Source: Ulota crispa
Lineage: Eukaryota; Streptophyta; Bryopsida; Orthotrichales; Orthotrichaceae
DNA length: 64,000 nt
Reading direction: 5' to 3'
Assembly (NCBI GenBank): GCA_963920765.1
Contig: OY987247.1
Span: forward strand, 20,804,471-20,868,470
A model generated the notes under the pieces. It was not told the origin of the DNA and ran no database searches. It saw nothing but the letters and a program-made list of their open reading frames with translations. Below are positions 51,550 through 62,551 of this stretch, piece by piece. Numbering within the stretch: the stretch's first letter is position 1; each line of letters opens with the position of its first letter. A program made the position numbers and the translations under genes.

Positions 51550-53005
51550 AGCCTCTAGGTAGTTGCAAGAAACACTTCACTCTTTTGTCTCAAACACCCT
51601 TAAAACTAGTAGTACTATTTAGTACTATGAGCTTTTGAAATAATTTTTTTTAACAAAAATAAAATACGGACAGTTTGTAAAACACTTAAAATAGCATACT
51701 CATAAAAATTCAGACCTAGAAAAATTTTATTCTAGAAATTATGCACAAAACAAAATTGCCAACAAAAAGCTAATTTCCTTCTAGCTTTTTAGAAAGTAGT
51801 AAAATAATTAAAAAAATAAAAAATAAAAACTAGCCATTTGAGAACCCATTAAACACATTCACATGGTACAATTGCTTTGTTGAGGAATTTCTTTGTATTT
51901 TGCCAATGAAGGGAGATAGGATGCCCACTTTGAGACAATGTAGATGCCATAGAATTTATAATTTTGCAAAACCCTTCTACAAATGCATGTAAGCATGCTC
52001 CACACACAATTTAGAGCCCTAGAAAAGCTTTTTTGGACCCAAAATAGTACTAAAAACCCCTAAAATGGCCAAGGTAGACACCTATTTAAGGGCTATTCAA
52101 AAATAGTAAAATAATTTAAAAAAAATTGCAAAAATTAAGGAAGATTTGTAACTATGATATGTACCTTCTTTTGCAGTTTCAGCTCAAAAGAACTTGCTGC
52201 ACAAAAGTTACAAGCCAAAAAGCACCTGCACGAGGTGAAGGGGACAAAAAATAGGACAAGTGTTGCTTGCAATCACCCCTTTGCATCTTGTGAACTTTGA
52301 GTATACTTGCAAGGGAGAGGCTACATCTAGGATATGTAGGTCCTTCTTCAAATCTAGGAAATAGATATTACAGTTTGTTTTATGCAGTATCAAATTGTTG
52401 TTGTTGTGTGGTTATATGCATTTGTTTTTTTTCAACCAGATTGTTCAAATTATGTGCATATATGCACTTATGTGTATGAAGCACAATATTGTACTTGTTA
52501 TGTGCATATGTGCATTTTGTGGAACCAAGGATACAAGTAATTGTGGCCAATAGTTGATGTGATATACTCTATGATGTCGTATTCATGTTTTGTTATATGA
52601 TTGTAAACAATACACTCTACAATTGTATATCTAGTTAGAATGAATTGAGGTGCAACTAGCAAAGTAATAAAAAGTAACTAAATTTCGGGTGAACTACAAC
52701 TTTTCCTGAACTACTAGGAACACCACTGTAATTCAATTGTACTATGAGTCACTAAGTTTTGAAGCCACTAGAGAATGACTAGTAAACCCTATACAAATAC
52801 TACAAAATGACTATATCACAACTTATTAGTTACTATAGTATAACTTAATCTAGAATGTAGTAACTATAATGTCACTGAAATACAACCAAAGTACATTAAA
52901 AGAAAGTGGGATTTAGTGTTGTGTTACTATTCAACAACTCAGTATGCGCTCAATAATAAGATTTTATCCCTAAACTACTGCTATTTGACTTTGTTGCATT
53001 ACTTG
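51550..53005. other. Right part of the CACTA element, downstream of gene B
   Basis: No gene. From about 52630 onward short ACTA/TAGT motifs appear repeatedly (GAACTACAACTTTT, GAACTACTAGG), a mirror of the left subterminal zone. Confidence 0.45.
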
Positions 53006-53641
53006 AGGGTGAGGGTACACTAGAGGTATACCACTTTGGGTGTTACAACCTAAAAATGGAGGTAAACATGATTTTATACTTGAAATTTCTCAAACTTTAA
53101 AGATTTTTTTTAGAATTTTTTTTTGTTTTCCTATTAACTATATGAATTAAGTACATAGGATTATAATAATAATTGTTAACAAAAGCATTTTAAGTTGTTA
53201 AATTTGTACTTTTGTAGACCACTATTAAAATGTCACAATACTAGAAAGCACTAGAAAATTATGGAAAAGTACAAAAATTTTGGACTTAGAGAAATCATAT
53301 TCTTCCACTCTTACTTCACAAGAGACATTCATGGCTCTTCTATCTAAATCTGCATTCAAATTTCTAAAAATATCACAAATTTTTCAAATATCTACAAAAA
53401 TAATGATGATTTTTTGCTGATTTTTGGCAAGGGATGATTTTGTGAAAAATCATGTTTTCCTTAATTGTGTTTAAGATTCCAAATGATTGCAACTAGGTCT
53501 AGAAGGGCTCAAAAACAAATCTCCAAAAAAATGTTTTTCACAAAAATTATTCAATATTCTAGTGTTTTTGATGTGTTTTTGTGCACTAAATATAGTAAAA
53601 ATTGTGCCAAAAGTGGTGCACCTCTAATGTACTTTCACCTC
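53006..53641. mobile_element. 636-bp inverted-repeat DNA element, family M2, copy 2
   Basis: It aligns end to end with 20107-20743. The left end is AGGGTGAGGGTACACTAGAG; the right end read inward is AGGTGAAAGTACATTAGAGG. No target duplication is visible. It sits in the right subterminal zone of the CACTA element and so is younger than that element. Confidence 0.8.
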
Positions 53642-54721
53642 TAAACCCAATATTTGAAAGAACTTAAACTACTTGGATAGAATTGACCAAGAGTCGTAGC
53701 ATAGACTATGAATGGACTAAGTGACCACTGCACTACTACTATTATTCAACTTTGGAGAGTCAATTTTTTCCAGAGTAAGTCAATACTACTGAAATAAAAT
53801 TGTATGGAGTCGATTTAGTCTAGACCAGGACTCTAACTCAACTCACTAATGTCTATGTAATGACAATTGAACGACATCTTAGAACTCCAAGTACTACTAA
53901 ATGAGTAGCTAATGCATCGCAACTTTAACAGAATTGATTAAGCATCATGATGCTACAGCTTTGCAAGTATGAAATAACTATTTGGCTCTAGCCTTATACT
54001 CCAATACAACAATGAAGTAATTGATCTGGCGCTTGCTTCTGAGTATACAAGTCTAATGTAACTGATGTACAACACGGATGTCAGCGTAGTTATAACTTCA
54101 AAACAACTGTGTGGCAACTCATCATTTCCTATGATGTTGTTTTTAAGTAGTACTAACTATGCAATAGTTTATAAATATCCATGCTGCAACAACTGTGTTG
54201 CGACTATGAATCAACTGCCATTTTCTTAAGTAGTTAAAATCCCAACCAAAAACTTTTGTAACATAACTATGTACTACAAAAGAACAACTGAAAAGTAATT
54301 ACTACCTTGTAATAATGACTTCAAATTGACATAATCGGAACGACTCGAACTGCCACTAACATATGGAATGTTTTAAAAAAGGTATTTTTAGACACAACAT
54401 ATTCAATCTAAGCAAATACCCATGCAACATCTGGCACAAAGAATAAGTTATATTTGAGTGGTAAGTGAAATATACAATGTTGCGCAAGAGTAGATAGAGA
54501 ATTTTTGTGGTTGGGTACCAGCAGGACAACAGGCAAGTGTTGCTGCGGGGGAAAAAAAATTTGACACCAAATAATACTTTTGAGGCAAAAGTGTTCGAGG
54601 GATGAGAATGAGGAGTGAATAGTTCTGTCTTCAATGACAAGTTTTGGAGCACTACAAGACAACTAGGAGTGATGTAGTGGAAATATAGTTGTTTATAACC
54701 AAAATGACTATGAAATGAGTA
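53642..54721. other. Right subterminal zone of the CACTA element
   Basis: Dense short motifs such as ACAACTGTG, ACTACTA, TAGTTATAAC and AACAACTG in both orientations, comparable to 31490-31900. The longish minus-strand frame at 54356-54790 crosses the element end and is not a gene. Confidence 0.5.
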
Positions 54722-54758
54722 GTTCCCACAGTCAAATTTTTTGTCATTTCTTCCAATG
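54722..54758 (-). repeat. Right terminal inverted repeat of the CACTA element
   Basis: The plus strand ends …TTCTTCCAATG at 54758; read inward it is CATTGGAAGAAATGACAAAA. CACTA has become CATTG, two transitions. TTG follows at 54759-54761. Confidence 0.8.
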
Positions 54759-54927
54759 TTGGTAAAATTGAGTGTCACCAACATGTACAAAGTAAGTTTT
54801 TTTCATCAACTTTAATCATTTTTTGAAGTCAAATATGAGTCGACTTCATTAGATAGGAATGAACTCCATCAAGCACTTCAGACAAATGGGCAAGCTGATG
54901 GGTGGGCGTTTCAATTTGACAACCATG
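54759..54927. mobile_element. Right half of the split hAT-like element
   Basis: It aligns with 55267-55371 (CCAACATGTACAAAGTAAG, TCATTTTTTGAAGTCAA) and ends GACAACCATG like the other family members. It is followed by GTTTTGAT, which matches the left flank GTCTAGAT at 6 of 8 bases. Compared with 55061-56631 it lacks about 1.2 kb of interior. Confidence 0.8.
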
Positions 54928-55060
54928 GTTTTGATGAAGGTTTTGGTATGGAATCTTGGTGGGAATATTGGCAAGAGTGTTGGCAAAGAACTTAGCAAAC
55001 TGTTTGGTTTTTTTACAAGACACGATAATGATGAACATATTTGCCATATATGTTTATGAG

Positions 55061-56631
55061 CAAGGTTATTACCTTAGGCAAAATTTACTACAAGCAAGAT
55101 TTTGCTATTTGAAAAAACATGCGGACAAAAAAAACAAATAGCATGGGCGGACAGACACATCCTCTCTTGTTTTTAGGGCATTTTAAGGAGTTTTTACCTA
55201 AAAAAGAAGGATTCAAATCACTATTTTTCATTTTACTATGTAATATGGCTTTAAATCCACATTTTGACTTCATATTGGCAACAATGATTGTCCCCAACAT
55301 GTACAAAGTAAGTTTTTCTCATTGAATTTAATCATTTTTTGAAGTCAACTCTGAGTTTACTTCATTGTTCAAAAATGAACTTAATCTCTAAAGCCCTGGG
55401 GCCTTCATTTTGTCAAAAGACACTCAAAACTACCATTTCTATTGCAAAGAGTAAAAAAGTTTGAAAATTGGTCTTTTTTCATATCTAGCCACAAGATCTT
55501 CTACTAGACTAGTATAAGAATGTGAGATAAAATATTCAAAAACTTTGATCATACAAATTGCAAGATATTTGCAATTAAAATGTAAAAAACAAACTTTTTT
55601 GCACCTTGCATGATTAGATTATTTGACTTTGAACTTTTTTTAACTTAAAATTTTTTCACTACAAAGTTTTGAGATTGATTTTTTTATGGTGGAAAATTGA
55701 GTTAAGAATCTTTAGAAAAATCAAAACAAAATATACTTAATTTTCACCCTTGAAAAAAACATTAGGCAAACAAAGGTATGAGATTGAACAAAAACTCAAA
55801 TTGTTAATAAACCTGCAATGGAGTTGAATCACAATAATGGCAATGGTGAGATTGTTCTAGAAAGCTAACGTCATCCTTTTCAACATTTTTTTTTTAAATG
55901 TTAAACTTGCATTCAAAAATGAAGTTCATAAGTTATTTTTTTAAGAAGATAATACCATATTTGTTAAATTGGGAAAAACAGAAGTACCATTTTGTACTTC
56001 ACCTCAATCCAAAATACTCACTTCAAACCAAATTCAAAAGTATCAGATTTAGTTTGAGCCACTAAGATTTTTTCCTTCACAAATTCCTCCTCTCAGGTGA
56101 GGACATGTGTACCATAAAAAATGCTGAAGCTTAGTTTGGGACCTGCTTTGGGGTGATCACTCCAAACCTTCAAAAGTCCCAAAATGACCATTTTGTCCCA
56201 ATTTAACAAATATGGCGTTAGATGCTTGAATTGCCCAAAAAAAAAGATAGTTCATAACTTTCTCATGACTAGTCCAAATGGAATGAATCAAATCTTCAAT
56301 TGTAGAAGAAACTAGAACCTATGAAAAAAAAAAAAAACCATTGGAAAAAAAAATTTGCTGCCTAATCTTTAGAAATTTTTGCTTATTTAGGCATAACTTT
56401 TGCTTTTGGGCATAGATTTGAATAAAAATCATATTCACCAAAAGCTGATGTGTTTTTCTATCTTCAAAAAAAGTTTCAAAAAATGAAGACAAAAAATCAA
56501 GCTGTAGGTACTTGCCCAAAATCCCATTTATCTCCCAAGGGGACAACAAAGCTTTATTAATTAAGTACTTTAGGGTAGACTTTAAGCAAACGGGCATGCG
56601 GATGGACAAGCGGTCCAATGTGACAACCATG
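55061..56631. mobile_element. 1.57-kb hAT-like element with near-perfect 8-bp TSD
   Basis: The left end is CAAGGTTATTACCTTAGGCA and the right end is …CCAATGTGACAACCATG. Flanks are TTTATGAG (55053-55060) and TTTGTGAG (56632-56639), 7 of 8 identical. Ends and subterminal sequence (GGCAAGATTTTGCT; GCGGATGGACA…CGGTCCA) match the 246-bp MITE at 28976, so these are long and short forms of one family. No transposase frame is present. A family M1 element is nested at 55953-56217. Confidence 0.8.
55953..56217. mobile_element. Family M1 inverted-repeat element, copy 2
   Basis: The left end CCATATTTGTTAAATTGGGA and the right end read inward CCATATTTGTTAAATTGGGA are identical for 20 bases. The interior matches 13685-13950 in reverse. 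It is inserted inside the hAT-like element. The target duplication is not clear. Confidence 0.75.
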
Positions 56632-56639
56632 TTTGTGAG

Positions 56640-57159
56640 TGTAAAATTAGTGAAGAGTAGCCAAGGCCAATGACACATCTTCAATAGAGTCGTCTTGTTG
56701 GACATATTTTGGGGTGTGGTTGTTGTGTTGTTTGTCTAACATTTGATGTTGCACATGACAAGTGTCAAGTATGAGTGACATTCTTGTCTACTAGGCCCTT
56801 TTTAACAATTGAGATAACTATTTAAATCTACTTCAAATATGACCCAAAATGTAGAATCTAATAAGTGTATATTAATTTGAGATACTTCAATAAGATGAAA
56901 CGGTAACATGTCATGAACTAAAATAGAAAATGCTTTATTTAAAAGTCAACCTTAAGGTTGATTTTACTAGATGGACGGAAGGTCTCTTTTCCATCTGTGA
57001 CGTTGAGTTTGTTGAGCTGTTGTCATGTCAAGGGAGACAACTATGATCTCCAATTCTATCTAAAATTATACAAATTTCTTTTATATGATTGAAAAGAACT
57101 AAAGTGCAACAAACCAAGAAGTTGTAATGAATATGATTATCTCTCAATCTCTATTTGAG
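56640..57159. other. No gene seen
   Basis: AT-rich sequence with a small hairpin AAGTCAACCTTAAGGTTGATT near 56941. It ends with a pyrimidine tract (TTATCTCTCAATCTCTATTTGAG) that could be the 3' end of an intron before the possible exon at 57160. Confidence 0.35.
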
Positions 57160-57298
57160 AGGAAATTGTGTGGTTTGCAATGATGGCAATACACTCCCTT
57201 ATACAATTGGCCAAAATTGCAATGGCAAATATATGTACATCCATAGGAGATGTATAGAAAGATGTCATGATTTTGTTTACCCACAAAAGGAAGAAAAT
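57160..57298 (+). CDS. Possible exon with Cys/His zinc-binding pattern
   Basis: After the pyrimidine tract and TTTGAG, the frame reads RGNCVVCNDGNTLPYTIGQ, then NCNGKYMYIHRRCIERCHDF, and ends KEEN just before a strong donor AAAAT|GTAAGTGG. The spacing C-x2-C-x13-C-x8-H-x2-C-x3-C-H is like a zinc finger of the C-x2-C…H-x2-C kind (compare DC1 or PHD-type modules in plants), but I cannot assign a family. If real, it is one exon of a host or transposon gene whose other exons I cannot see. Low-to-moderate confidence. Confidence 0.35.
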
Positions 57299-57300
57299 GT

Positions 57301-58607
57301 AAGTGGCTTTTGGGTTTTTTTGTTTTTGTGTTTAATATTTTTTGGAAGCCTTATTAGCCATTTGTAATGATATTTTTTGCAATTAACATTTTATTAAATC
57401 ACTAAATCAAACAAGTTTGGTAGTTTATTATTTAACTCCTAAGTGCCCAAGGGGCTAAAATATGGCCTCTCATTTTTGAAAAATTTCCTTGTTTGACCAA
57501 TATGATCTTTTCAATGGTATAGTGAAAGGACGTATCCTTTTCCTTGTAGCTACGGGCCTATGTCCACTACCAATTGGTATGGTCAATTTTTTTGGATCTC
57601 TAATAAGTGATAGTTTGATTGGAATGAGCTCCAAAGGGTTTGGATTTGAGTGAACTTGTGTGGGGCGCTCAAGGGTTAAGCATGGAAGTAATACAAGGAC
57701 TTTTTCTTTATTTCGGAAGTCAATCTTCCTCTCTATCTTGCTTTAATCATGAAGGAGATTTATAGATTATAGGTAGAGGCAAAGTTTGAAATAATATAAC
57801 TTTGCAAGCTATGATAACTTTGAAAAATAAATCTTGCTTTTGAAAGATAAGGAGTTACATAATTACAATGTTTGGATGGATTAAAAAAAAACTTGATTAT
57901 GCAAGAAATTTCTAAAGATTGGCTAGTGTGTAATTTTTTTCTTTGCCCACCTTGTATTGCAAGCTCATTTAGAGTAAGTTAGACATCTCAATTGCATCTG
58001 AAACTTTGCAAGATTGAACCTAGAATCATATATTAATGAATGCCCTAAATCCTTGAGATTGTATAGAAAAAAAATTTAGCTAAGAGGGCTCAAAGTTTGA
58101 TGTCCCTTTTTGGCAAGGCTAAAAAAAACTTTTTGTTGAACTGTAGATGTTACAATCTTTTAATTCACATGGTCAAATAACCATCCTTTTTCCCAAGCAT
58201 CTTTTTACTTTTTCATTACACTACAAAGTTGGAGTTCAAAAAAAATCATTTTGGATTTTGAATAAATCATCAAAAAGTGACGCTTTTGGATTTTTTTCTT
58301 CCAAAACACCATTCTCAGCTTTTTGGAATTAAATGTCCTTTGAAGCCCAACAAAAATATTCAATAAAACTTAAGTTTAGTTAAAATCACCTAGTTAAGGT
58401 TAGTGTTTTGGCTATAAAATTTAATTTGTACTCAATATTTATTGTTTTGTATCCAGCATTAATTAAACATTAGGCAATAGCAAGTGTTGTACTAAAACAT
58501 ATGGCATGATTGTGTCCATCTAGTATTTCTTCAAGACTCATATGTGGTGATATTGACCCATTCTTTCTTCTGGTATTGTAAAATACCCCATGATTTTGGA
58601 ATGTTGT
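57301..58607. other. No gene seen
   Basis: AT-rich DNA. The open frames here (for example 58147-58332) are Phe/Lys/Ser rich and have no family signature. No element ends were recognised. Confidence 0.4.
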
Positions 58608-58828
58608 ACAGTAAAACCTCTCTAAACTAATATGTTCTATAAACTAATGTATAACACAAATCTCAATGTCAGGGCCACAATATGAAAAAACCAAGCTACC
58701 TAGAATGCTATCCCGGCCCTAACTTCAAGGTTACTTCATTTACACTTCCACAAAATTAACTAATAACTTACTTAAACCAATCAAGTTCTTAGAGTCCCAA
58801 CCATACTAGTTTAGAGGAGTTCTAGTGT
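58608..58828. mobile_element. 221-bp MITE of the ACAGTARAACCTCT type
   Basis: The left end is ACAGTAAAACCTCTCTAAAC and the right end read inward is ACACTAGAACTCCTCTAAAC, both followed by TARTATG. The start resembles a MITE motif (ACAGTAGAACCTCTATAAA) that I recall from several flowering plants; I have not checked that. No clear target duplication was found. No coding sequence. Confidence 0.6.
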
Positions 58829-59952
58829 GTAACCAAATGTCATCACAGGTACATAGCCAAATTTCATATAAATAACCCCAAAATATGGAAATTGTACATT
58901 GTAAATCCAAAATAAAATGCAACTATGTAAACCAAGTTATTTATCTCTCTGATTGTGTTTTAAAAAACTTCAAAGCTAGCCTAATGCTTGTAGAAGTTGG
59001 TAATTGCAAATATGTGATGATTATATTGAGGAATTTACAAAAGAACACTAACTTGCAAAAAAATACAAGTAGAAGGATAGAAGCACAATCTAGAAAAAAA
59101 TCACAAAGTTGGGAAAAAATCACCATGTTATTGTTGCTTAATTACAATAGACCAACTAATCAAATGTTTGCAAAAGGAAGGATCACGATGCCTACATGTG
59201 TGATTAGCATTCTTGGTCAGGGATTCTCAAAGAATCTCAAATGTTAGGTGATGAGAGCTTGCAGTAGAAGTTAACCTGTCACCGCCTTGGGTATCACAAA
59301 AAAGAATGAAATGCGGCCACATTTTGGCTCTTGGGGCGGTGAGGGGTTAATGAATTGGACAACTAGCAAATTTAGGTTGCATCCCCAATAAGATAAGAGG
59401 CTTGTAAACCAACCATCTAAGAGCTAAAATTGAATTTTGGAGTGGCAGAACTTCTTGAAATATTTTTCAATAAATTTTCCTTGAAAGACAAGAGGAATTG
59501 GCATCTAAGTCAAGTAATTTTGTACTTTTTAGAGCAATGTGGAAATAATTATGAAAATTTGAAGTGGAAAGGTCATAGGGCTTTAAAATGATGCACCTCC
59601 TCAAATGTACGTCCTCTATTCATTATGGAAAGGCTATGAATTAGACATGTACTGACGAAGATCATTTGGGGAGGTGAGCGGAATAAGTGCCCTAACGAAG
59701 TTTGAGCCTTCAACCTTAGTAGTTACTTTTGAGTGCCTTTACTTGTCGCTTTCTTTCTCATTTGTCACTATTCTTATCTTTGTCCTCCACAGCAATCCGT
59801 TTGTAGGCATTATGATTTTGTGCCTTAACTTAAACATTCTCAATTTTCTAAGGACCTCTCACAAAATGATAAAGAACTTGTATTTAACTCAAATTTATTT
59901 AGACATAATTGCCCTTTCCAAACTAACTATTCCCACGATATCTTGACTCTTA
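58829..59952. other. No gene seen; one short hairpin
   Basis: AT-rich sequence with a small inverted repeat at 59271-59350: TTAACCTGTCACCGCC on the left and GGCGGTGAGGGGTTAA on the right, 80 bp in all, bounded by TTAA. It may be a tiny MITE. The frames at 58885-59247 and 59674-59946 have no recognisable domain and no splice context. Confidence 0.35.
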
Positions 59953-60361
59953 GGGCATCCCCAATCCAGCCAAGAAATAGGCTCTCAAAAACCTATTAGC
60001 ACATGCCTGCTCTTATAGAGCAGGGCCAATTCCCAATCCACCACCTCCCAATGCACATACATTATGACACTCACTAAACACAGTATTTAAATAGTTTGTG
60101 TCTATTTTAAGTGCTTATGTGTGGCTGATACATGTCAAAAGTATATGAAATTCCCTAAAATTGCATCAAAGTCAGAGCTGGAGTGGTATGCAGGACTCTC
60201 CAAATAGTGAAAATTTGCAGGGAAGGGGCTCTTATGTGGGGAGCCCTAAAAAATGCAGTATGTTTTACCTGCTGCATTGGAACCCATGTTCTTGCTCAAG
60301 TCCAGTTTAAAGCACTGCACAAGCTTTTGCTTGCTTCTCTTATGGTTGCATAGGGATGCCC
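59953..60361. mobile_element. Possible ~410-bp MITE with GGGCATCCC ends
   Basis: The left end is GGGCATCCCCAATCC and the right end read inward is GGGCATCCCTATGC, flanked by TTA on each side in inverted sense. GGGCATC(C/T)CCAA-type ends are common on small plant DNA elements. The inverted match is short, so confidence is modest. The minus-strand frame at 60246-60521 overlaps it and is not called. Confidence 0.4.
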
Positions 60362-61460
60362 TTACTTTTACTCCAAATACAACCATTGAAATTGGGATCG
60401 TAACCTCTACACAATTTTCACTATATTTCTTGAAGCCCACTCCTACTATTTGTATTGGATAGACAAGATTTAATCTCACTCTCCAATGCATCAGACGAAT
60501 TTTCAATCCAAAAGCCTCCATTTGTCAAAACTGGGTGCAAGCTGTATACAGTGGTGAATTAGGCAATACAAAGTTGATGTAAGTTATTGTTCTCAAAAAG
60601 CTCAAAAAGCAACAATTTAAAGTTCTGGTTTGCCTTTGAGACAAGAAGGTTTTTTTTCTAGATTTCAAATAAAGAAAAATAAATGTCCAATGTAACACAA
60701 TTTAGTTCCATATTTCTTGAAGCATTATTTGGTTGTTGATAAAAGATTTTTGTAGTAAATACCTATTTGTGGCTTGTAGGTCTCCCAAAATTTGTTCTCT
60801 TGCAACTTATAAAGAGATCAAGTGAAATCAAAGAGTATAGCTGGCTCTTGCAAAAGAACACAATTTTTCTTTGATCCACTAAGTGCACTCAATGGATGAA
60901 GAGGGTCCATTACAAGACCACCTCATCTCTTTTATTAATCCCTAAGCGTCCAAAGAGCCCAGTATGGCCAAAGGGGGTGCTTTGAGGGGTGAAAGTAGGA
61001 AAAACAGACATTTTGAGCTCAAATTTTGGTCTGCCACTCAAGTGCACATGGAGGTGCTATTGCAACAAAAAAAATTTGATTGGCTTGCTGTTCCTTGAAG
61101 CGCCTACTTTGTTCTAAATTCTATAAGAAATATAGATATTAGAAAAAATATGAGCCCTTCACCCCTCTCAATAGGTCTCCTTAACTATTTTAATTTGTAC
61201 TTTGGAGTAATGAAAATTCCTTACGCCCTACTATGCCTTTGACTACAATCATGGCTCACATTGGCATGTCCAATTTTCATTGCGCATTACAAGTACATGT
61301 ACATATTACCATGGTCCTTTTTCTCTATATGAAAATCTTTAACCTAGTACTTGTGAGGGTAATATTAGTTATGATTGTATACAATAGTAGGGGAATAATT
61401 AAGAAATTGTGACACAGTACTAGATTGCCATTTTTTATTCATACTTTTTGTGATGTATAG
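60362..61460. other. No gene seen
   Basis: AT-rich DNA between a possible MITE and the first palindrome. Nothing recognisable. Confidence 0.4.
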
Positions 61461-62316
61461 TATCCAAAAGAAAGAATACATAATACACTTTTATGGCATC
61501 CAAAGAAATATGTATAACAAAAAATATAACTAATATTTCATTCTCACATTTTTAATATGCAATCCTCATGAAATCTTGATCAAGTATATCAAACTTTAGT
61601 TACTAAAACCAAAAACTTATTTTTGGTATATGATTTTGTGTCAAAATCATGGTTTTATAAGAAAGTTGATTAATAAGTAGTGCTGATGAGTTTTTGAGAT
61701 TTGATTGCATGGATATGTAGGAGACATCCATACGCACATCTTTTTTGCAAACAAACATTTCCAAAAAAAATCAAAATTCTCTCTATAGAGATTTTTGTGT
61801 TAGAGTGATCATGACCAAATTAGTAAAATACATATTTCTTCATGGAAATTAGTTCTTGGCAAAAAAATATATCATCATGTTTAAAGGTACAAAATTAATC
61901 ACAATGTATGAGTCAAATAACAAAAACTAATTTCCATGAAGAAATATGTATTTTACTAAATTTGGTCATGATCACTCTAACCTTAAAATCTCTATGAATT
62001 TTAATTTTTTTTGGAAATGTTTGTTTGAAAGGAAGATGTGCATATGGATGTCTCCTACATATCTATGCAATCAAATCTCAAAAACTCATCAGCACTACTT
62101 ATTAATCAACTTTCTTATAAAACCATGATTTTGACACAAAATCATATACCAAAAATAAATTTTTTGGTTTTAATAACTAAACTTTTATACGCTTGATCAT
62201 GATTGCATGAGGATTGCATATTAAAAATGTGAGATTGAGATGTCAGTTATATTCTTTATTATGCATACTTCTATGGATGCCATAAAAGGGTGTTATATAC
62301 TCTTTCTTTTGGGTAA
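61461..62316. repeat. Giant palindrome P1, ~390-bp arms
   Basis: Left arm 61461-61853 and right arm 61926-62316 are inverted copies with about 72 bp between them. Paired blocks include CCAAAAGAAAG with CTTTCTTTTGG, GGTTTTATAAGAAAGTTGAT with its complement, and CATGGAAATTAGT with ACTAATTTCCATG. The differences are scattered substitutions and small indels. It is likely a foldback-type element. Short frames inside it (for example 61946-62128) are by-products. It shares the motif GCA…ATATGTAGGA(G/A)AC with palindrome P2. Confidence 0.85.
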
Positions 62317-62551
62317 GGTACAATAGGAAAGTCATACAAGGTAGAGACACTTCACACACACTTTTAATGTACACAACCTAGGCTCAATAAATGTTAAGAG
62401 TGTCAATTTTTAAGGGCCTTTTGGAGGGTTCATATTTCTTCTTATGAGGATATTCTTTTTCTTCAACAATTAAGAGAAGAATGTCTTTGGGCATTCAAAT
62501 GGAGTGGCTTAGATAATAGTTGGGATGGATGCTCTCATGTCTTGTATTTGG

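Larger units (their letters stand above)
31162..54758. mobile_element. Complete 23.6-kb CACTA (En/Spm) transposon
   Basis: The left terminus is CACTAGAAGAAAATGG. The right terminus read inward is CATTGGAAGAAATGACAAAA, and the match continues to about 38 bp (ATTTAACT / ATTTGACT). A 3-bp duplication TTG flanks it at 31159-31161 and 54759-54761, the length known for CACTA elements. The differences between the ends are largely transitions, as expected after cytosine methylation. The flanking DNA reads continuously as one hAT-like element when the insert is skipped. Inside are a leftward TNP2-like gene (about 37150-32880) and a rightward TnpA-like gene B with FCP1-like domain (39153-51549). There are ACTA/TAGT-rich subterminal zones at both ends and at least three younger insertions (41073-42867, 42978-43149, 53006-53641). 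Its genes contain stops, so it is non-autonomous now. Confidence 0.85.

Noticed and set aside
54356..54790. 144-residue minus-strand frame
   Set aside because: It crosses the right end of the CACTA element and consists of subterminal repeats, so it cannot be one gene.
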